DNA of 64,000 bases from Actinomadura luzonensis (GCF_022664455.2 NZ_JAKRKC020000001.1:3229001-3293000); one strand, 5' to 3'. Numbered from the stretch's first letter, positions 32,156 through 41,136 are shown. Translations and numbers: made by a program. The notes: generated from the sequence alone by a model not told the origin.

Positions 32156-34434
32156 TCACATCCCCCTCCCGGCTGGGCGCGGCCTGCCTCGCGCTCACGC
32201 TGCTCACCGGGCTCGGCACCGCCAGAGCCGCGACAGAACCCCCCCAGGAAGCCGCGACCGGGCCGGCCGCCACGGCCACCACCCCCACCACGGTCACGCT
32301 GGTCACCGGCGACAAGGTGCTGGTGGACCCCACCGGCGGCTCCACCGTCATCGACCCGGGCGACGGCGTGTTCACCCAGCTCGCCCTCAACGGCGACGAG
32401 TACGTCATCCCCGCCGAGGCCGCCCCGTTCCTGGGCGCCACGCTGGACGTCCGCCTGTTCAACGTCAGCTACCTGGTACGCGCGGGACTGGACGACGCGC
32501 ACGCCGACGCCCTGCCGGTCAAGGTCGAGGCGGGCGGCGTGGCCACGCTCGGCCGGCAGTCCGGCAGCCTGCCCAAGAAGGACGCGGAAGCCTTCGGCCG
32601 GGAGCTGGCCGGCAGGTGGAAGGCCGGGCAGAAGCCGGGCGCCGGCCGCATCACGCTGGCCCCGCCGCAAGGCGCCCCCGCCCTGCCCGCCGACCCGATG
32701 GCCGGCCCGACGGCCGCGCGGAGCGACTATCCCGACTACCACACGGTCACCGTCGACTCCGTCGACCGCGACGGCAAGCCCGGCGTCATGCTCGGCACCA
32801 TCCACAGCCTGGACGACCCGACGTTCACGTTGTTCCAGGTGGGCAGCGGCGTGGAGGGCACCTCGGAAGCCGTCTTCAGCGTGCCGGAGGGCGACTACAG
32901 CATCGAGGCCAGCGTCCTGACCGGACCGGTCGGGGACCTGAGCTCCACCGGCGCCCTGGTGATCGAGCCGGAGTTCTCCGTCGAGCAGGACCTGTCGCTC
33001 ACGCTGGACGCGCGTAAGGCCGTGCCGTACGAGGCGACGTTCGAGGGCGTGCCGGGGACCGGCCGCACGCAGTACGACCTGATCACCTACAACCGCACCA
33101 CGGTCCAGGGCGAGCAGGTCGGCAACCCGCCCTTCGGCAACTCGGTGACGGCACTGTTCCTCATGCGCCTGGTGTCCGGAGGGGACTTCGGGGTGCACAC
33201 CCTGTACGCCACCCCGACCAGGCGCGTCACCAAGGGCAGCCTGGACTTCCTGGCCATGACCTCGATCGGCGGTCCCGGCGGGAACGACCCCACGTACAAG
33301 GCGGCCTTCCACGAGCCCGGCGGCGTGCCGGCCTCGCTCACCCGCACGGTCAGGCGCGCGGACCTGACGACGGTGGAGTCCACGATCCACAACACCCCGG
33401 GGGCCACGTCCCAGCACCAGGAGCTCCTGAGCATGGTCTACCTGCCGTGGACGCAGACCACGTTCGGCGTCACCGCGCCCCTGGACGGCGGCAAGCGCAC
33501 CGACTACTGGTACAGCAACGCCCCGGGCGAAGTCGTCTGGGAGCCCATCCTGCGGCCGGACCTGGGGCTGCGCCTGTTGGGGGAGCGCCGGCTGGTCCGG
33601 CCGGGCCAGCGCGTCGCCGAGACCTGGAACAAGGGACCGCAGGTGCCCTCCAGCAGCGCGCCGTACACGCAGGAGGCCCTGATCGGGCTCCAGGGCACGC
33701 CCGACACGAACGTCACCAGCGCGCTGCGGCAGGTGTGCGTGGCCTGCCGGCAGGACGATCTGGCCCTGCTGTACCTCAACCCGTACGCCGACTCCACCGC
33801 CGGCCACTACCGCTCGGCCCTCGACGGCCTGGCGCGGGTGGAGTTCTACCGGGACGGCGCGCTCGCCTTCACCTCGGCGACCCGGGGCGACGGCCTGCGC
33901 CTCACGCAGCTGCTGGACCTGCCGCTGCTGCCTGAGCCCGCCGAGTACCGGCTGAAGGTGACCGGCGACAACCCCGGCGTCGAGGACGCCACCAGCACCA
34001 CCGACTGGACCTTCCGCACCACGAGCCGCGACCGGGCGGCCGACCTGCCCGACTCGGCGCAGTGCGCGCCCGACCCCACCCGCCGCTGCTCGTTCCTGCC
34101 CCTGCTGTTCGTACGGCCCGACCTGCTGCTGGACATCGCCGGCGCCACCCCCGCCGACCGGCCGTTCGAGGTGGCCTTCACGGTGCGGCACCAGCAGTAC
34201 CAGGCCGACCCCAGGGGGGTGAAGGCCACCGTCTCGGTCTCCTACGACGGCGGCACGACCTGGTCGCAGCCCCAGCCCGCGACCCGGGGCCGCGACGGCC
34301 GCTTCACCACGACCCTCGCCGCCCCTGGCGGCGGCGAGTACGCCGCCCTGCGGATCAAGGCCGTCGACCGCGACGGCAACGCCGTCGAGCAGACCAACCT
34401 CCGCGCCTACCGGCTCGCACCGAAGGACCAGTGA
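32152..34434 (+). CDS. Secreted subtilase-like protein lacking the catalytic domain
   Basis: This 760-residue protein has a Sec signal (1-26). Next comes the phrase TVTLVTGDKVLVDP that opens the propeptide region of long actinomycete S8 peptidases. After residue 190, beta-rich segments match the post-catalytic half of those enzymes, including YWYSNAPGEVVWEP, DWTFRTTSRDR, and the terminal CSFLPLLFVRPDLLLDI...VKATVSVSYDGGTTWSQ...AVDRDGNAVEQTNLRAYRL. None of the subtilase triad motifs (DTG, HGTH, GTSMAAP) occurs between them. It therefore looks like a subtilase with its peptidase domain removed. It is translationally coupled to the upstream peptide (ATGA) and to the sedolisin-like gene (GTGA). 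A carrier, binding or decoy role is inferred. Confidence 0.75.
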   Translation: MITSPSRLGAACLALTLLTGLGTARAATEPPQEAATGPAATATTPTTVTLVTGDKVLVDPTGGSTVIDPGDGVFTQLALNGDEYVIPAEAAPFLGATLDVRLFNVSYLVRAGLDDAHADALPVKVEAGGVATLGRQSGSLPKKDAEAFGRELAGRWKAGQKPGAGRITLAPPQGAPALPADPMAGPTAARSDYPDYHTVTVDSVDRDGKPGVMLGTIHSLDDPTFTLFQVGSGVEGTSEAVFSVPEGDYSIEASVLTGPVGDLSSTGALVIEPEFSVEQDLSLTLDARKAVPYEATFEGVPGTGRTQYDLITYNRTTVQGEQVGNPPFGNSVTALFLMRLVSGGDFGVHTLYATPTRRVTKGSLDFLAMTSIGGPGGNDPTYKAAFHEPGGVPASLTRTVRRADLTTVESTIHNTPGATSQHQELLSMVYLPWTQTTFGVTAPLDGGKRTDYWYSNAPGEVVWEPILRPDLGLRLLGERRLVRPGQRVAETWNKGPQVPSSSAPYTQEALIGLQGTPDTNVTSALRQVCVACRQDDLALLYLNPYADSTAGHYRSALDGLARVEFYRDGALAFTSATRGDGLRLTQLLDLPLLPEPAEYRLKVTGDNPGVEDATSTTDWTFRTTSRDRAADLPDSAQCAPDPTRRCSFLPLLFVRPDLLLDIAGATPADRPFEVAFTVRHQQYQADPRGVKATVSVSYDGGTTWSQPQPATRGRDGRFTTTLAAPGGGEYAALRIKAVDRDGNAVEQTNLRAYRLAPKDQ

Positions 34435-35558
34435 CCGTGATCATCTCCCGGCTGCTCCCCGCGATCGTGCTCGGCCTGACCCTGCTCGCGCCGACGTCGG
34501 CGCAGGCCGCCGACGACTGCCGCACCCCCGACTGCCTGCTGAAGGTCAACGCCAAGCCCGACGAGGACGTCAGCGGCGGGCTCAGGGCGGCCGACCTGCA
34601 GGATGCCTACAAGCTGCCCTCGTCCTGGCTGGGCGGCGGCCAGACCCTCGCGGTCGTGGTGCCGTACGGCCATCCCACCGCCGAGCGCGACCTGAACGAG
34701 TACCGCAAGGGCAACGACCTGCCGCTGTGCGACGAGGTGTTCCCCTGCTTCCGTCACGTGAACCAGCGCGGCGGCGCCGACCGGCCGCTGACCCACAACG
34801 GCTACGCGCTGCACGTCGCGGCCGGGCTCGACATGGGCTCGGCCACCTGCCCCAACTGCAAGCTGCTGCTGGTCGAGGCCGACGACGAGACGCCGGCCAA
34901 TCTGGGCGCCGCGGTCGACCAGGCGGTCGCCCAGGGCGCCGACGCGGTCGCGGTGATGAGCGGCTCCTACGAGTACGCCGGCCAGCGGGCCGACGCGGCG
35001 CACTACGACCACCCCGGTGTCCCGATCGTCGCGGGCGGCGGCTCCGGGTTCGGCAGCGGCGTGGGCAGGCAGCTGGTCCCGGCCGCCTACGGATCGGTGA
35101 TCGCGGTGGGCGCGACCGTCCTGTGGCGTGACCCGGGCAACGCGCGCGGCTGGAGCGAGATGGCCTCCTCGGAGTCCGGCTCGGGCTGCTCGGTGTACGA
35201 GGCGCGCCCGACCTGGCAGCCGAAGGGGCAGTGCGGCGCCAAGCGCACGGTCGCCGACGTGGCCGCGGTGGGTGACGCCCGCTCGCCCGTCCAGCTCTAC
35301 GAGAGCACCTCCTGGGGTGGCTGGATCGGCGTCAGCGGCACCCCGATCAGCGCCGCGCTGATCGCCGGCGTGTACGCGCTGGGCGACAACGGCCAGGACA
35401 TCGTGCCCGGCCAGAAGCTCTACGGCTCCGGCCAGTACCTGTTCGACATCACCTCCGGCGCCAACGGGTCCTGCGGCGGCGCGCCGCTGTGCACCGCCAG
35501 GCGCGGATACGACGGGCCCACCGGCATGGGCGTCCCCAACGGCATCGGCGCCTTCTGA
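34431..35558 (+). CDS. Secreted sedolisin-like (S53) protein, catalytic residues lost
   Basis: This 375-residue protein has a Sec signal (1-26) and the fold phrases of actinomycete S53 peptidases: LQDAYKLPSSWLGGGQTLAVV, GLDMGSATCPNCKLLLVEA, GVPIVAGGGSGFG and DVAAVGDARSPVQLYES. The catalytic triad does not survive. In the phrase normally E-x-x-x-D (as EISLDLDM) the Glu is His128 and the Asp is Gly132. The nucleophile motif GTS is GTP (VSGTPISAALIAG), with Pro305 instead of Ser. It should be inactive as a peptidase and is probably a binding or chaperone-like protein. GTG 34431 overlaps the previous stop; GTG 34437 is an alternative. GAGGAG at its end serves the next gene. Confidence 0.8.
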   Translation: MTVIISRLLPAIVLGLTLLAPTSAQAADDCRTPDCLLKVNAKPDEDVSGGLRAADLQDAYKLPSSWLGGGQTLAVVVPYGHPTAERDLNEYRKGNDLPLCDEVFPCFRHVNQRGGADRPLTHNGYALHVAAGLDMGSATCPNCKLLLVEADDETPANLGAAVDQAVAQGADAVAVMSGSYEYAGQRADAAHYDHPGVPIVAGGGSGFGSGVGRQLVPAAYGSVIAVGATVLWRDPGNARGWSEMASSESGSGCSVYEARPTWQPKGQCGAKRTVADVAAVGDARSPVQLYESTSWGGWIGVSGTPISAALIAGVYALGDNGQDIVPGQKLYGSGQYLFDITSGANGSCGGAPLCTARRGYDGPTGMGVPNGIGAF

Positions 35559-35567
35559 GGAGCATGC

Positions 35568-36764
35568 GTGCGCAACCTAAGCAGAACCGCGGTCGCCCTG
35601 GCCGCGACGGCACTGACCACGACATTGACCACCGGGCTCACGACCGGCGCGGCCACAGCGGCCCCGACGTGCACCCCCGCCTGGAAGCTGCTCGACGTGC
35701 CCGCCATCCCCGACGGCGGCTACTCGGTGGCCCACGCCTCGTCCGTCTCGTCCAAGCAGGTGATGCTCACCACCGAGGGTGACCGCACCTCCGCCACCCT
35801 GACCTCGGACGGCAGGTCGGTCAGGCTCCTGAGCCAGCAGATCCCGCACGCGGCCATGGCCCCTGGCGGCGCCTGGGAGACGACCTTCGACTCGAACTCC
35901 AGCGGCTGGGCGCGCTACCAGTTCCGCTACGGCGACACCTACGGCAGCGGCATCCCGGTCTTCGCGCGCCTGTACGGCGGGCGGTGGACCTTCGTGCCCA
36001 CCGCGCCTTCCCCCGATCCCACGGTGAGCAGGCCCAACCTCCAGGGCATGGACTCGATCTCGCCCTCGGCCGCGTGGAGCGTCGGCGAGTACACCACGCA
36101 GAGCGCGGACTCCGCCGGCGCCGCCATCCAGCAGTGGGACGGCAGGGTGTGGAAGAACATCGACAACCCGGCGCGGACCAGGGCCAACGCGACCCTGCGT
36201 GCCGTGTCCGCGCGCTCGCGCGACGACGTGTGGGCGGTCGGCAGGCAGTTCACCGACCCCGGGCGGATCGAGTCGCTGATCCTGCACTACGACGGGAAGG
36301 CGTGGACGGAGCTGCCCGGCGCGCCCGGGGTGCTCGCCGAGCTCGTCTCCGTGAGCGCTCGCGCCTCCGACGACGTCTGGGCCGTCGGCTTCGAGCGCAA
36401 GGGCGACGTCTTCGGCCCCGTGGCGCTGCACTGGGACGGCACGTCCTGGAGCAGCGCGGCCACGCCGTCGGCGGCCTGGACCATGCCCATGACCGTCTAC
36501 GCGGCGGGCCCCAGCGACGTGTGGATCACCGCGATGTCGCCGGCCGACGGCTCGACGCAACCCCCGTTGCAGCACTGGGACGGCACGTCCTGGACGGACG
36601 TGCGGCCCGAAGGCGTCCAGCCGCCCGGCTCCGTGTACATCTACGCCTCGCTGACCGGCTCCGGGCCCAAGGACGTGTGGGCGACCGGCCAGATCCTCAA
36701 CGGCAGCGGCTGGGAGTCCACCTCGCAGCCGCTCGTCGCGCACCTGAGCTGCGAAGGACGCTGA
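35568..36764 (+). CDS. Secreted beta-propeller-like protein with DVWAVG repeats
   Basis: This 398-residue protein has a Sec signal (1-25). Repeats start near 190: ARSRDDVWAVGRQ...LHYDGKAWTELPG, SARASDDVWAVGFE...LHWDGTSWSSAAT, AGPSDVWITAMSP...QHWDGTSWTDV and SGPKDVWATGQI. The pattern DVWAVG...HWDGTSW repeats about every 50 residues, characteristic of propeller-type repeats in secreted actinomycete proteins. No enzymatic motif is seen, so ligand or protein binding is expected. GTG 35568 has GAGGAG 5 bp upstream and lies 9 bp after the previous stop; the gene ends 1 bp before the subtilase start. It is the third member of the cluster. Confidence 0.8.
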   Translation: MRNLSRTAVALAATALTTTLTTGLTTGAATAAPTCTPAWKLLDVPAIPDGGYSVAHASSVSSKQVMLTTEGDRTSATLTSDGRSVRLLSQQIPHAAMAPGGAWETTFDSNSSGWARYQFRYGDTYGSGIPVFARLYGGRWTFVPTAPSPDPTVSRPNLQGMDSISPSAAWSVGEYTTQSADSAGAAIQQWDGRVWKNIDNPARTRANATLRAVSARSRDDVWAVGRQFTDPGRIESLILHYDGKAWTELPGAPGVLAELVSVSARASDDVWAVGFERKGDVFGPVALHWDGTSWSSAATPSAAWTMPMTVYAAGPSDVWITAMSPADGSTQPPLQHWDGTSWTDVRPEGVQPPGSVYIYASLTGSGPKDVWATGQILNGSGWESTSQPLVAHLSCEGR

Positions 36765-36765
36765 C

Positions 36766-39489
36766 ATGAAGATCATCACTTTAGCGGTGGGCGCGGTCCT
36801 GGCCGGCTGCCTCCTGGCCCCCGCCCCGGTGGCGGCGGCCGACGACCCCGGCCCGCTGCGCGGGGACGTGCGGGCGGCCTACGCCGCCAAGGACCGTACC
36901 GACCTGTGGGTGCTGCTGTCCGAGCGGGCCGACACCAGGAGCGCCGAGCGGGCCAGGACCCGCACCGCCCGCGGCGAGCAGGTCGTGCGCGCCCTGCGCG
37001 ACACGGCCGACCGCTCGCAGGCCCCGCTGCGCAAGCTGCTGAAGGCCGAGGGCCGCAAGAGCGAGACGTTCTGGGCGGCCAACGCCGTGTACGTCCGCGA
37101 CGTCCCCCTGAGCCTGGCCGAGAAACTGGCGAAGATGGACGGCGTGAGCGAGGTCAGGGCGCCCAGGACCTACCCGGTGGCCCTGCCGGTGGAGACCAGG
37201 GCCGCCGCCGCGACGGCCGCCGCCGTGGCGTGGGGCGTGGCCGACATCAAGGCCGACCAGGTGTGGCAGCAGTACGGCGCGCGCGGCGAGGACATCGTCG
37301 TGGCCAACGTCGACACCGGCGTGGAGTACACCCACCCGGCGCTGGTCGGCTCCTACCGCGGCAACAACGGCGACGGCACCTTCACCCACGACTACAACTG
37401 GTACGACGCGGCCGGGAACTGCAAGGAACCCGGCCCGTGCGACGGCCACGGCCACGGCTCGCACACCATGGGCACCATGGCGGGCGACGACGGCAAGGGC
37501 GACCAGATCGGCGTCGCGCCCAAGGCCAAATGGATCGCCGCCAGCGGATGCCAGAGCGGCGGCTGCGCCGACCTGGACCTGATGCGGGCCAGCCAGTGGC
37601 TGCTGGCGCCCACCGACGCGGCCGGGCAGAACCCCGACCCGGCCAAGCGCCCGCACATCGTCAACAACTCCTGGGGCAGCGACCTGCCCTCCAACGAGCC
37701 GATGTTCGAGGAGGTCCAGCAGGCGTGGGCGGCCTCGGGCATCTTCGGCGTGTGGTCCAACGGCAACGAAGGACCCGACTGCCGCACCTCCGGCACTCCG
37801 GGCAGCCGGACGCTCAACTACTCCGTGGGCGCCTACGACAGCACCGGCACGATCGCCTCCTTCTCCAGCCGGGGCGACGGCCAGGACGGGCAGGTCAAGC
37901 CCAACATCTCGGCTCCCGGCGTGGACGTCCGCTCCTCGGTCAAGGGCGGCGGCTACGCCACGATGTCGGGCACCTCGATGGCCGCGCCGCACGTGTCGGG
38001 CGCGGTGGCCCTGCTGTGGTCGGCCGACCCGGCCCTGGCCCGCGACATCGAGGGCACCCGTACGCTGCTGGACCTGACCGCCATCGACACCGCCGACCCG
38101 CAGTGCGGCGGCGACGCGGCCGACAACAACGTCTACGGCGAGGGCCGCCTGGACGCGCTGGCGCTGGTGCGGGCGGGCGCCCAGGGCCTCGGCACGCTGT
38201 CGGGCACCGTCACCGACGCCGCCACCGGCAAGCCGCTCAAGGACGCCACCGTGGCGCTGAGCGGGCAGCTCAACCGCCGCTCCACCTCCGGCGAGGACGG
38301 CGCGTACACCTTCAGGCTGCTGGCCGGCGACTACCAGCTCAAGGTGAGCGCCTACGGCTACCAGGACGCCACCGCGACGATCCAGGTGCCCAAGGACGGC
38401 TCGACCGAGCAGGACGTCCCGCTCACCCCGACCGAGCGCAAGACCCTGTCGGGCACGCTCACCGACGGCTCGGGCCACGGCTGGCCGCTGGGCGCCAAGG
38501 TGAGCGCCGACGACGGCCAGGGCCACACCTGGGACGCCACCGCCGACGCGCTCACCGGCCGCTGGTCCCTGTCCCTGTTGCCCGCCACCACCTACACGCT
38601 GCGCATCACCCCGGCGGTGCCGGGCTACGACCCGATCGACAAGCAGGTCAGCCTGGGGGCGCAGGACCAGACCGTGGACGCCGCCCTGCCCGCCGCACTC
38701 GCGTGCGTGGCCCCCGGCTACGCCGCGAGCAGGTCGGGCACGCCCGAGCTGTTCAGCTCGGGCAAGCCCACCGGCTGGCAGGTCACCGACGTCGATCCCG
38801 GCTTCCCCGGATTCACCCACCAGCCGGGCTGGGTCTTCGACAACCCCGGCGCCAGGGAGAACAGGACCGGCGGGAGCGGGAGGTTCGCCATCGTCGACTC
38901 CGACCACTCCGGCAAGGGACACGTCCAGGACACCTACCTGACCGGCCCGGTGCTGAACCTGGCCCAGCACACCAGCCCGGTGCTGGAGTTCGCGGGCGAC
39001 CTCAAGGCCGCCGTCAACTCCGTCGCCTGGGCCGACCTCAGCCTGGACGGCGGCCGTACCTGGGCGACGGTGTGGACCCGTAAGGGCTTCCCCGGCGCCG
39101 CGGGCCCGGCCGCGCAGGTGGTGTCGATCCCGCAGGCGGCGGGCAAGGCCAAGGCCCAGGTCCGCTTCCACTACCGGGGCAACCGCTCGGGCTGGTGGGC
39201 CATCGACGACGTCTACGTCGGCGACCGCGCCTGCCACAAGACCGGGGGCGGCCTGGTGACCGGCGTGGTCACCGACGCCGCCACCGGCAAGCCCGTACAG
39301 GGGGCGGCGGTCGCCTCCGGCGGGCGCACCGCCACCACCGACGCCTCCGGCGCCTACTGGCTGTTCTCCTCCGGGACCGGCGCCCGGGAGGTGACCGTCA
39401 CCAAGAGCGGCTACGCCGCCAGGACCGCCACCGCCACCGTCACCGCCGACCGCGTCACCGGGCTCGACGTGAAGCTCGCGACCTCCTGA
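36766..39489 (+). CDS. Secreted subtilisin-like serine peptidase (S8) with two carboxypeptidase-regulatory-like domains
   Basis: This 907-residue protein has a signal (1-25), an I9-like propeptide and an intact S8 domain: Asp183 (NVDTGVEY), His230 (HGHGSHTMGTMAG), the oxyanion Asn in WSNGNEGPD and Ser404 (MSGTSMAAPHV). The C-terminal half has a carboxypeptidase regulatory-like repeat (LSGTVTDAATGKPLKDATVAL), a further one, a jelly-roll-like segment (about 650-825) and a final VTGVVTDAATGKPVQGAAV domain. It resembles bacillopeptidase F-type enzymes. It is the only protein of the cluster with a full triad, so it is the likely executing protease. It starts 1 bp after the propeller gene and ends the operon. 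Confidence 0.92.
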   Translation: MKIITLAVGAVLAGCLLAPAPVAAADDPGPLRGDVRAAYAAKDRTDLWVLLSERADTRSAERARTRTARGEQVVRALRDTADRSQAPLRKLLKAEGRKSETFWAANAVYVRDVPLSLAEKLAKMDGVSEVRAPRTYPVALPVETRAAAATAAAVAWGVADIKADQVWQQYGARGEDIVVANVDTGVEYTHPALVGSYRGNNGDGTFTHDYNWYDAAGNCKEPGPCDGHGHGSHTMGTMAGDDGKGDQIGVAPKAKWIAASGCQSGGCADLDLMRASQWLLAPTDAAGQNPDPAKRPHIVNNSWGSDLPSNEPMFEEVQQAWAASGIFGVWSNGNEGPDCRTSGTPGSRTLNYSVGAYDSTGTIASFSSRGDGQDGQVKPNISAPGVDVRSSVKGGGYATMSGTSMAAPHVSGAVALLWSADPALARDIEGTRTLLDLTAIDTADPQCGGDAADNNVYGEGRLDALALVRAGAQGLGTLSGTVTDAATGKPLKDATVALSGQLNRRSTSGEDGAYTFRLLAGDYQLKVSAYGYQDATATIQVPKDGSTEQDVPLTPTERKTLSGTLTDGSGHGWPLGAKVSADDGQGHTWDATADALTGRWSLSLLPATTYTLRITPAVPGYDPIDKQVSLGAQDQTVDAALPAALACVAPGYAASRSGTPELFSSGKPTGWQVTDVDPGFPGFTHQPGWVFDNPGARENRTGGSGRFAIVDSDHSGKGHVQDTYLTGPVLNLAQHTSPVLEFAGDLKAAVNSVAWADLSLDGGRTWATVWTRKGFPGAAGPAAQVVSIPQAAGKAKAQVRFHYRGNRSGWWAIDDVYVGDRACHKTGGGLVTGVVTDAATGKPVQGAAVASGGRTATTDASGAYWLFSSGTGAREVTVTKSGYAARTATATVTADRVTGLDVKLATS

Positions 39490-39585
39490 CCGCCCGCGCC
39501 CCCGGCGGCTCACCGCCGGGGGCGCCGCACCCCATCGGGCAGCCGGTGGGCCGACAGTGCGGGCCGGATGAACTCGCGGGTTCGA

Positions 39586-40404
39586 TCAGCCGATGGGCGG
39601 CGCGAGGTATTCCAGCGCATAACCGTCGCCGGAGGGGGTCACGCGGGCGATGCCGGGTGAGTCGAGGTGGGCGCCGGCCACGAAATGGTGCGGTCGGGTC
39701 AGTCGTTGGAGGAGGGCCGCCCGTGCGGCGCGGGCCTGGGCCTGGTCTCCGTCGAGCTCCCAGGACACGTTCGGCTGGTCGAACTGGAGCGTGGGGACGT
39801 GCACGGTGTCGCCCCAGACGAGAAGGTGGCCGGTGCCGCTCCTGACGTCGTAGACGGTGTGACCGGGGGTGTGGCCCGGTGTCGGGACCGCGGTGGTCCA
39901 GTCGTTGATCGCGACCTCCTCCGACACGAGTACGACCCGGTCGCGGATCGGTTCGAGCCGCCCGGTGAACACCGAGAGGTCGCCCGCGCCGATCCACACG
40001 CGCTCGAGTTTCGTGAACGCCTCCGAACCGTCCGGGGCGACCAGGCCGCTCACGTGGTCCTCGTGCCGGTGGGTGATGGCCACCTCGGTGACCTGCGCGC
40101 GGTCGATGCCCGCTTCGTCGAGCGCGTCGTAGATCAATCCCATGGTGGGGTCGTGCCAGACGTCGGACGCGCCGGTGTCGATGAGGATCGACCGCGTGCC
40201 GTCGGTGACGAAGAAGGCGTTCACCGACAGCCGCAAGTCGCCGCCGGCCAGCGGGACGGTGGTCGGCAGCTCATCGAGCGGGCGCCCGTCCTCGTCGCGG
40301 AGCCGGGTCGGCGGCATGTCGATGTACCCGTCTCGCAACGAGATCACCCGCAGGTCGCCGAATTCGAACGTGGCATGGAGCCGGCCGCTCGAGATCAAAC
40401 GCAT
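39586..40404 (-). CDS. MBL-fold metallo-hydrolase
   Basis: This 272-residue protein carries the metal-binding motif THRHEDHVSG (H-x-H-x-D-H), with the other ligands in VPTPGHTPGHT, LLVWGDTVH and the final HFVAGAHLDSPG. The layout matches the quorum-quenching lactonase/hydrolase branch of the metallo-beta-lactamase fold. The substrate is unknown. ATG 40404 is chosen where the family phrase starts (MRLISSGRLHATFEFGDLRVISLRDGY). It diverges from the XRE-cupin regulator; a 17-bp palindrome lies between the two, so the regulator probably controls this gene. Confidence 0.85.
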   Translation of the reverse strand: MRLISSGRLHATFEFGDLRVISLRDGYIDMPPTRLRDEDGRPLDELPTTVPLAGGDLRLSVNAFFVTDGTRSILIDTGASDVWHDPTMGLIYDALDEAGIDRAQVTEVAITHRHEDHVSGLVAPDGSEAFTKLERVWIGAGDLSVFTGRLEPIRDRVVLVSEEVAINDWTTAVPTPGHTPGHTVYDVRSGTGHLLVWGDTVHVPTLQFDQPNVSWELDGDQAQARAARAALLQRLTRPHHFVAGAHLDSPGIARVTPSGDGYALEYLAPPIG

Positions 40405-40452
40405 GGAACCTCCGTCAGGTCGGGCGCACGTCACTCTTCGCGCGTCTCTGAT

Positions 40453-40469
40453 AGAAGAATCATTCTTCT
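40453..40469. promoter_or_regulatory. 17-bp palindrome between MBL hydrolase and XRE-cupin regulator
   Basis: AGAAGAAT-C-ATTCTTCT is perfectly symmetric (8-1-8) in an AT-rich patch at 49 bp from the MBL start and 56 bp from the regulator start. Its position in the shared divergent promoter region makes it the likely binding site of the regulator. Confidence 0.65.
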
Positions 40470-40524
40470 TTAGGAGAGACACTACACTACGGGCAGCGAC
40501 GGCATTCAACGACCGAGGAGCACG

Positions 40525-41133
40525 GTGGTCCGGCAAGACGCGAACGCGCCCGAAACACAGCACGGCGACGACCTGGCCGGCGCGTTCGGCGCCAACGTGC
40601 GGCGACGCCGCGAGGAGGCGGGGCTGACGCTGGAGCAGTTGTCCGTCCGGTCGTCGGTCAGCCGGGCGATGCTGTCCAAGGTCGAACGCGGCGAGAAGAG
40701 CCCGACGATTGGCGTCGCGTCCAGGATCGCCCACGCGCTCGACGCGTCCCTGTCGGACCTGATCGGTGCTCCGGCTCCCGCCGCGTCCGGTGCGGCCATT
40801 GTCATGCGCAAGAAGGACCGTCCGGTTTTCCGTGACCCGGAAACCGGCTTCGAGCGGCACATGGTGTCAGCGGCCCCGGGCGCGACAGGAGCCGAGATGA
40901 TCGTCCACCATCTCCCCGCTCAGGTCTCCACCGGGCTGCTGCCCGCGTATCCGCCGGGTACGGAAAAACAACTCCTGGTGCTCGACGGCACCCTCACGGT
41001 CGCGATCGGCGGGATCAGCGAGACCCTGAACACAGGCGACTCCATGTTCTTCCAGGCCGACGCGGACCACGGCTTCGCCAACAGAACAGACGCGCCCTGC
41101 GAATACGTCATGGTCATCTCGCGCAGAACGTGA
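40525..41133 (+). CDS. XRE-family regulator with cupin sensor domain
   Basis: This 202-residue protein has an HTH_3 domain (ANVRRRREEAGLTLEQLSVRSSVSRAMLSKVERGEKSPTIGVASRIAHAL, about 25-75) and a C-terminal cupin (PPGTEKQLLVLDGTLTVAIGGISETLNTGDSMFFQADADHGFANR). This is the HTH-cupin type (SutR/PuuR-like), which usually senses a small metabolite and represses adjacent catabolic genes. It diverges from the MBL hydrolase gene across the palindrome. GTG 40525 starts it. Downstream 41134-41400 is degraded DNA with gene remnants. Confidence 0.88.
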   Translation: MVRQDANAPETQHGDDLAGAFGANVRRRREEAGLTLEQLSVRSSVSRAMLSKVERGEKSPTIGVASRIAHALDASLSDLIGAPAPAASGAAIVMRKKDRPVFRDPETGFERHMVSAAPGATGAEMIVHHLPAQVSTGLLPAYPPGTEKQLLVLDGTLTVAIGGISETLNTGDSMFFQADADHGFANRTDAPCEYVMVISRRT

Positions 41134-41136
41134 CCG

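Noticed and set aside
36781..39513. A 910-codon minus-strand frame opposite the subtilase gene
   Set aside because: Low-complexity Gly/Ala/Val/Arg composition; it mirrors the codon pattern of the real gene on the plus strand.
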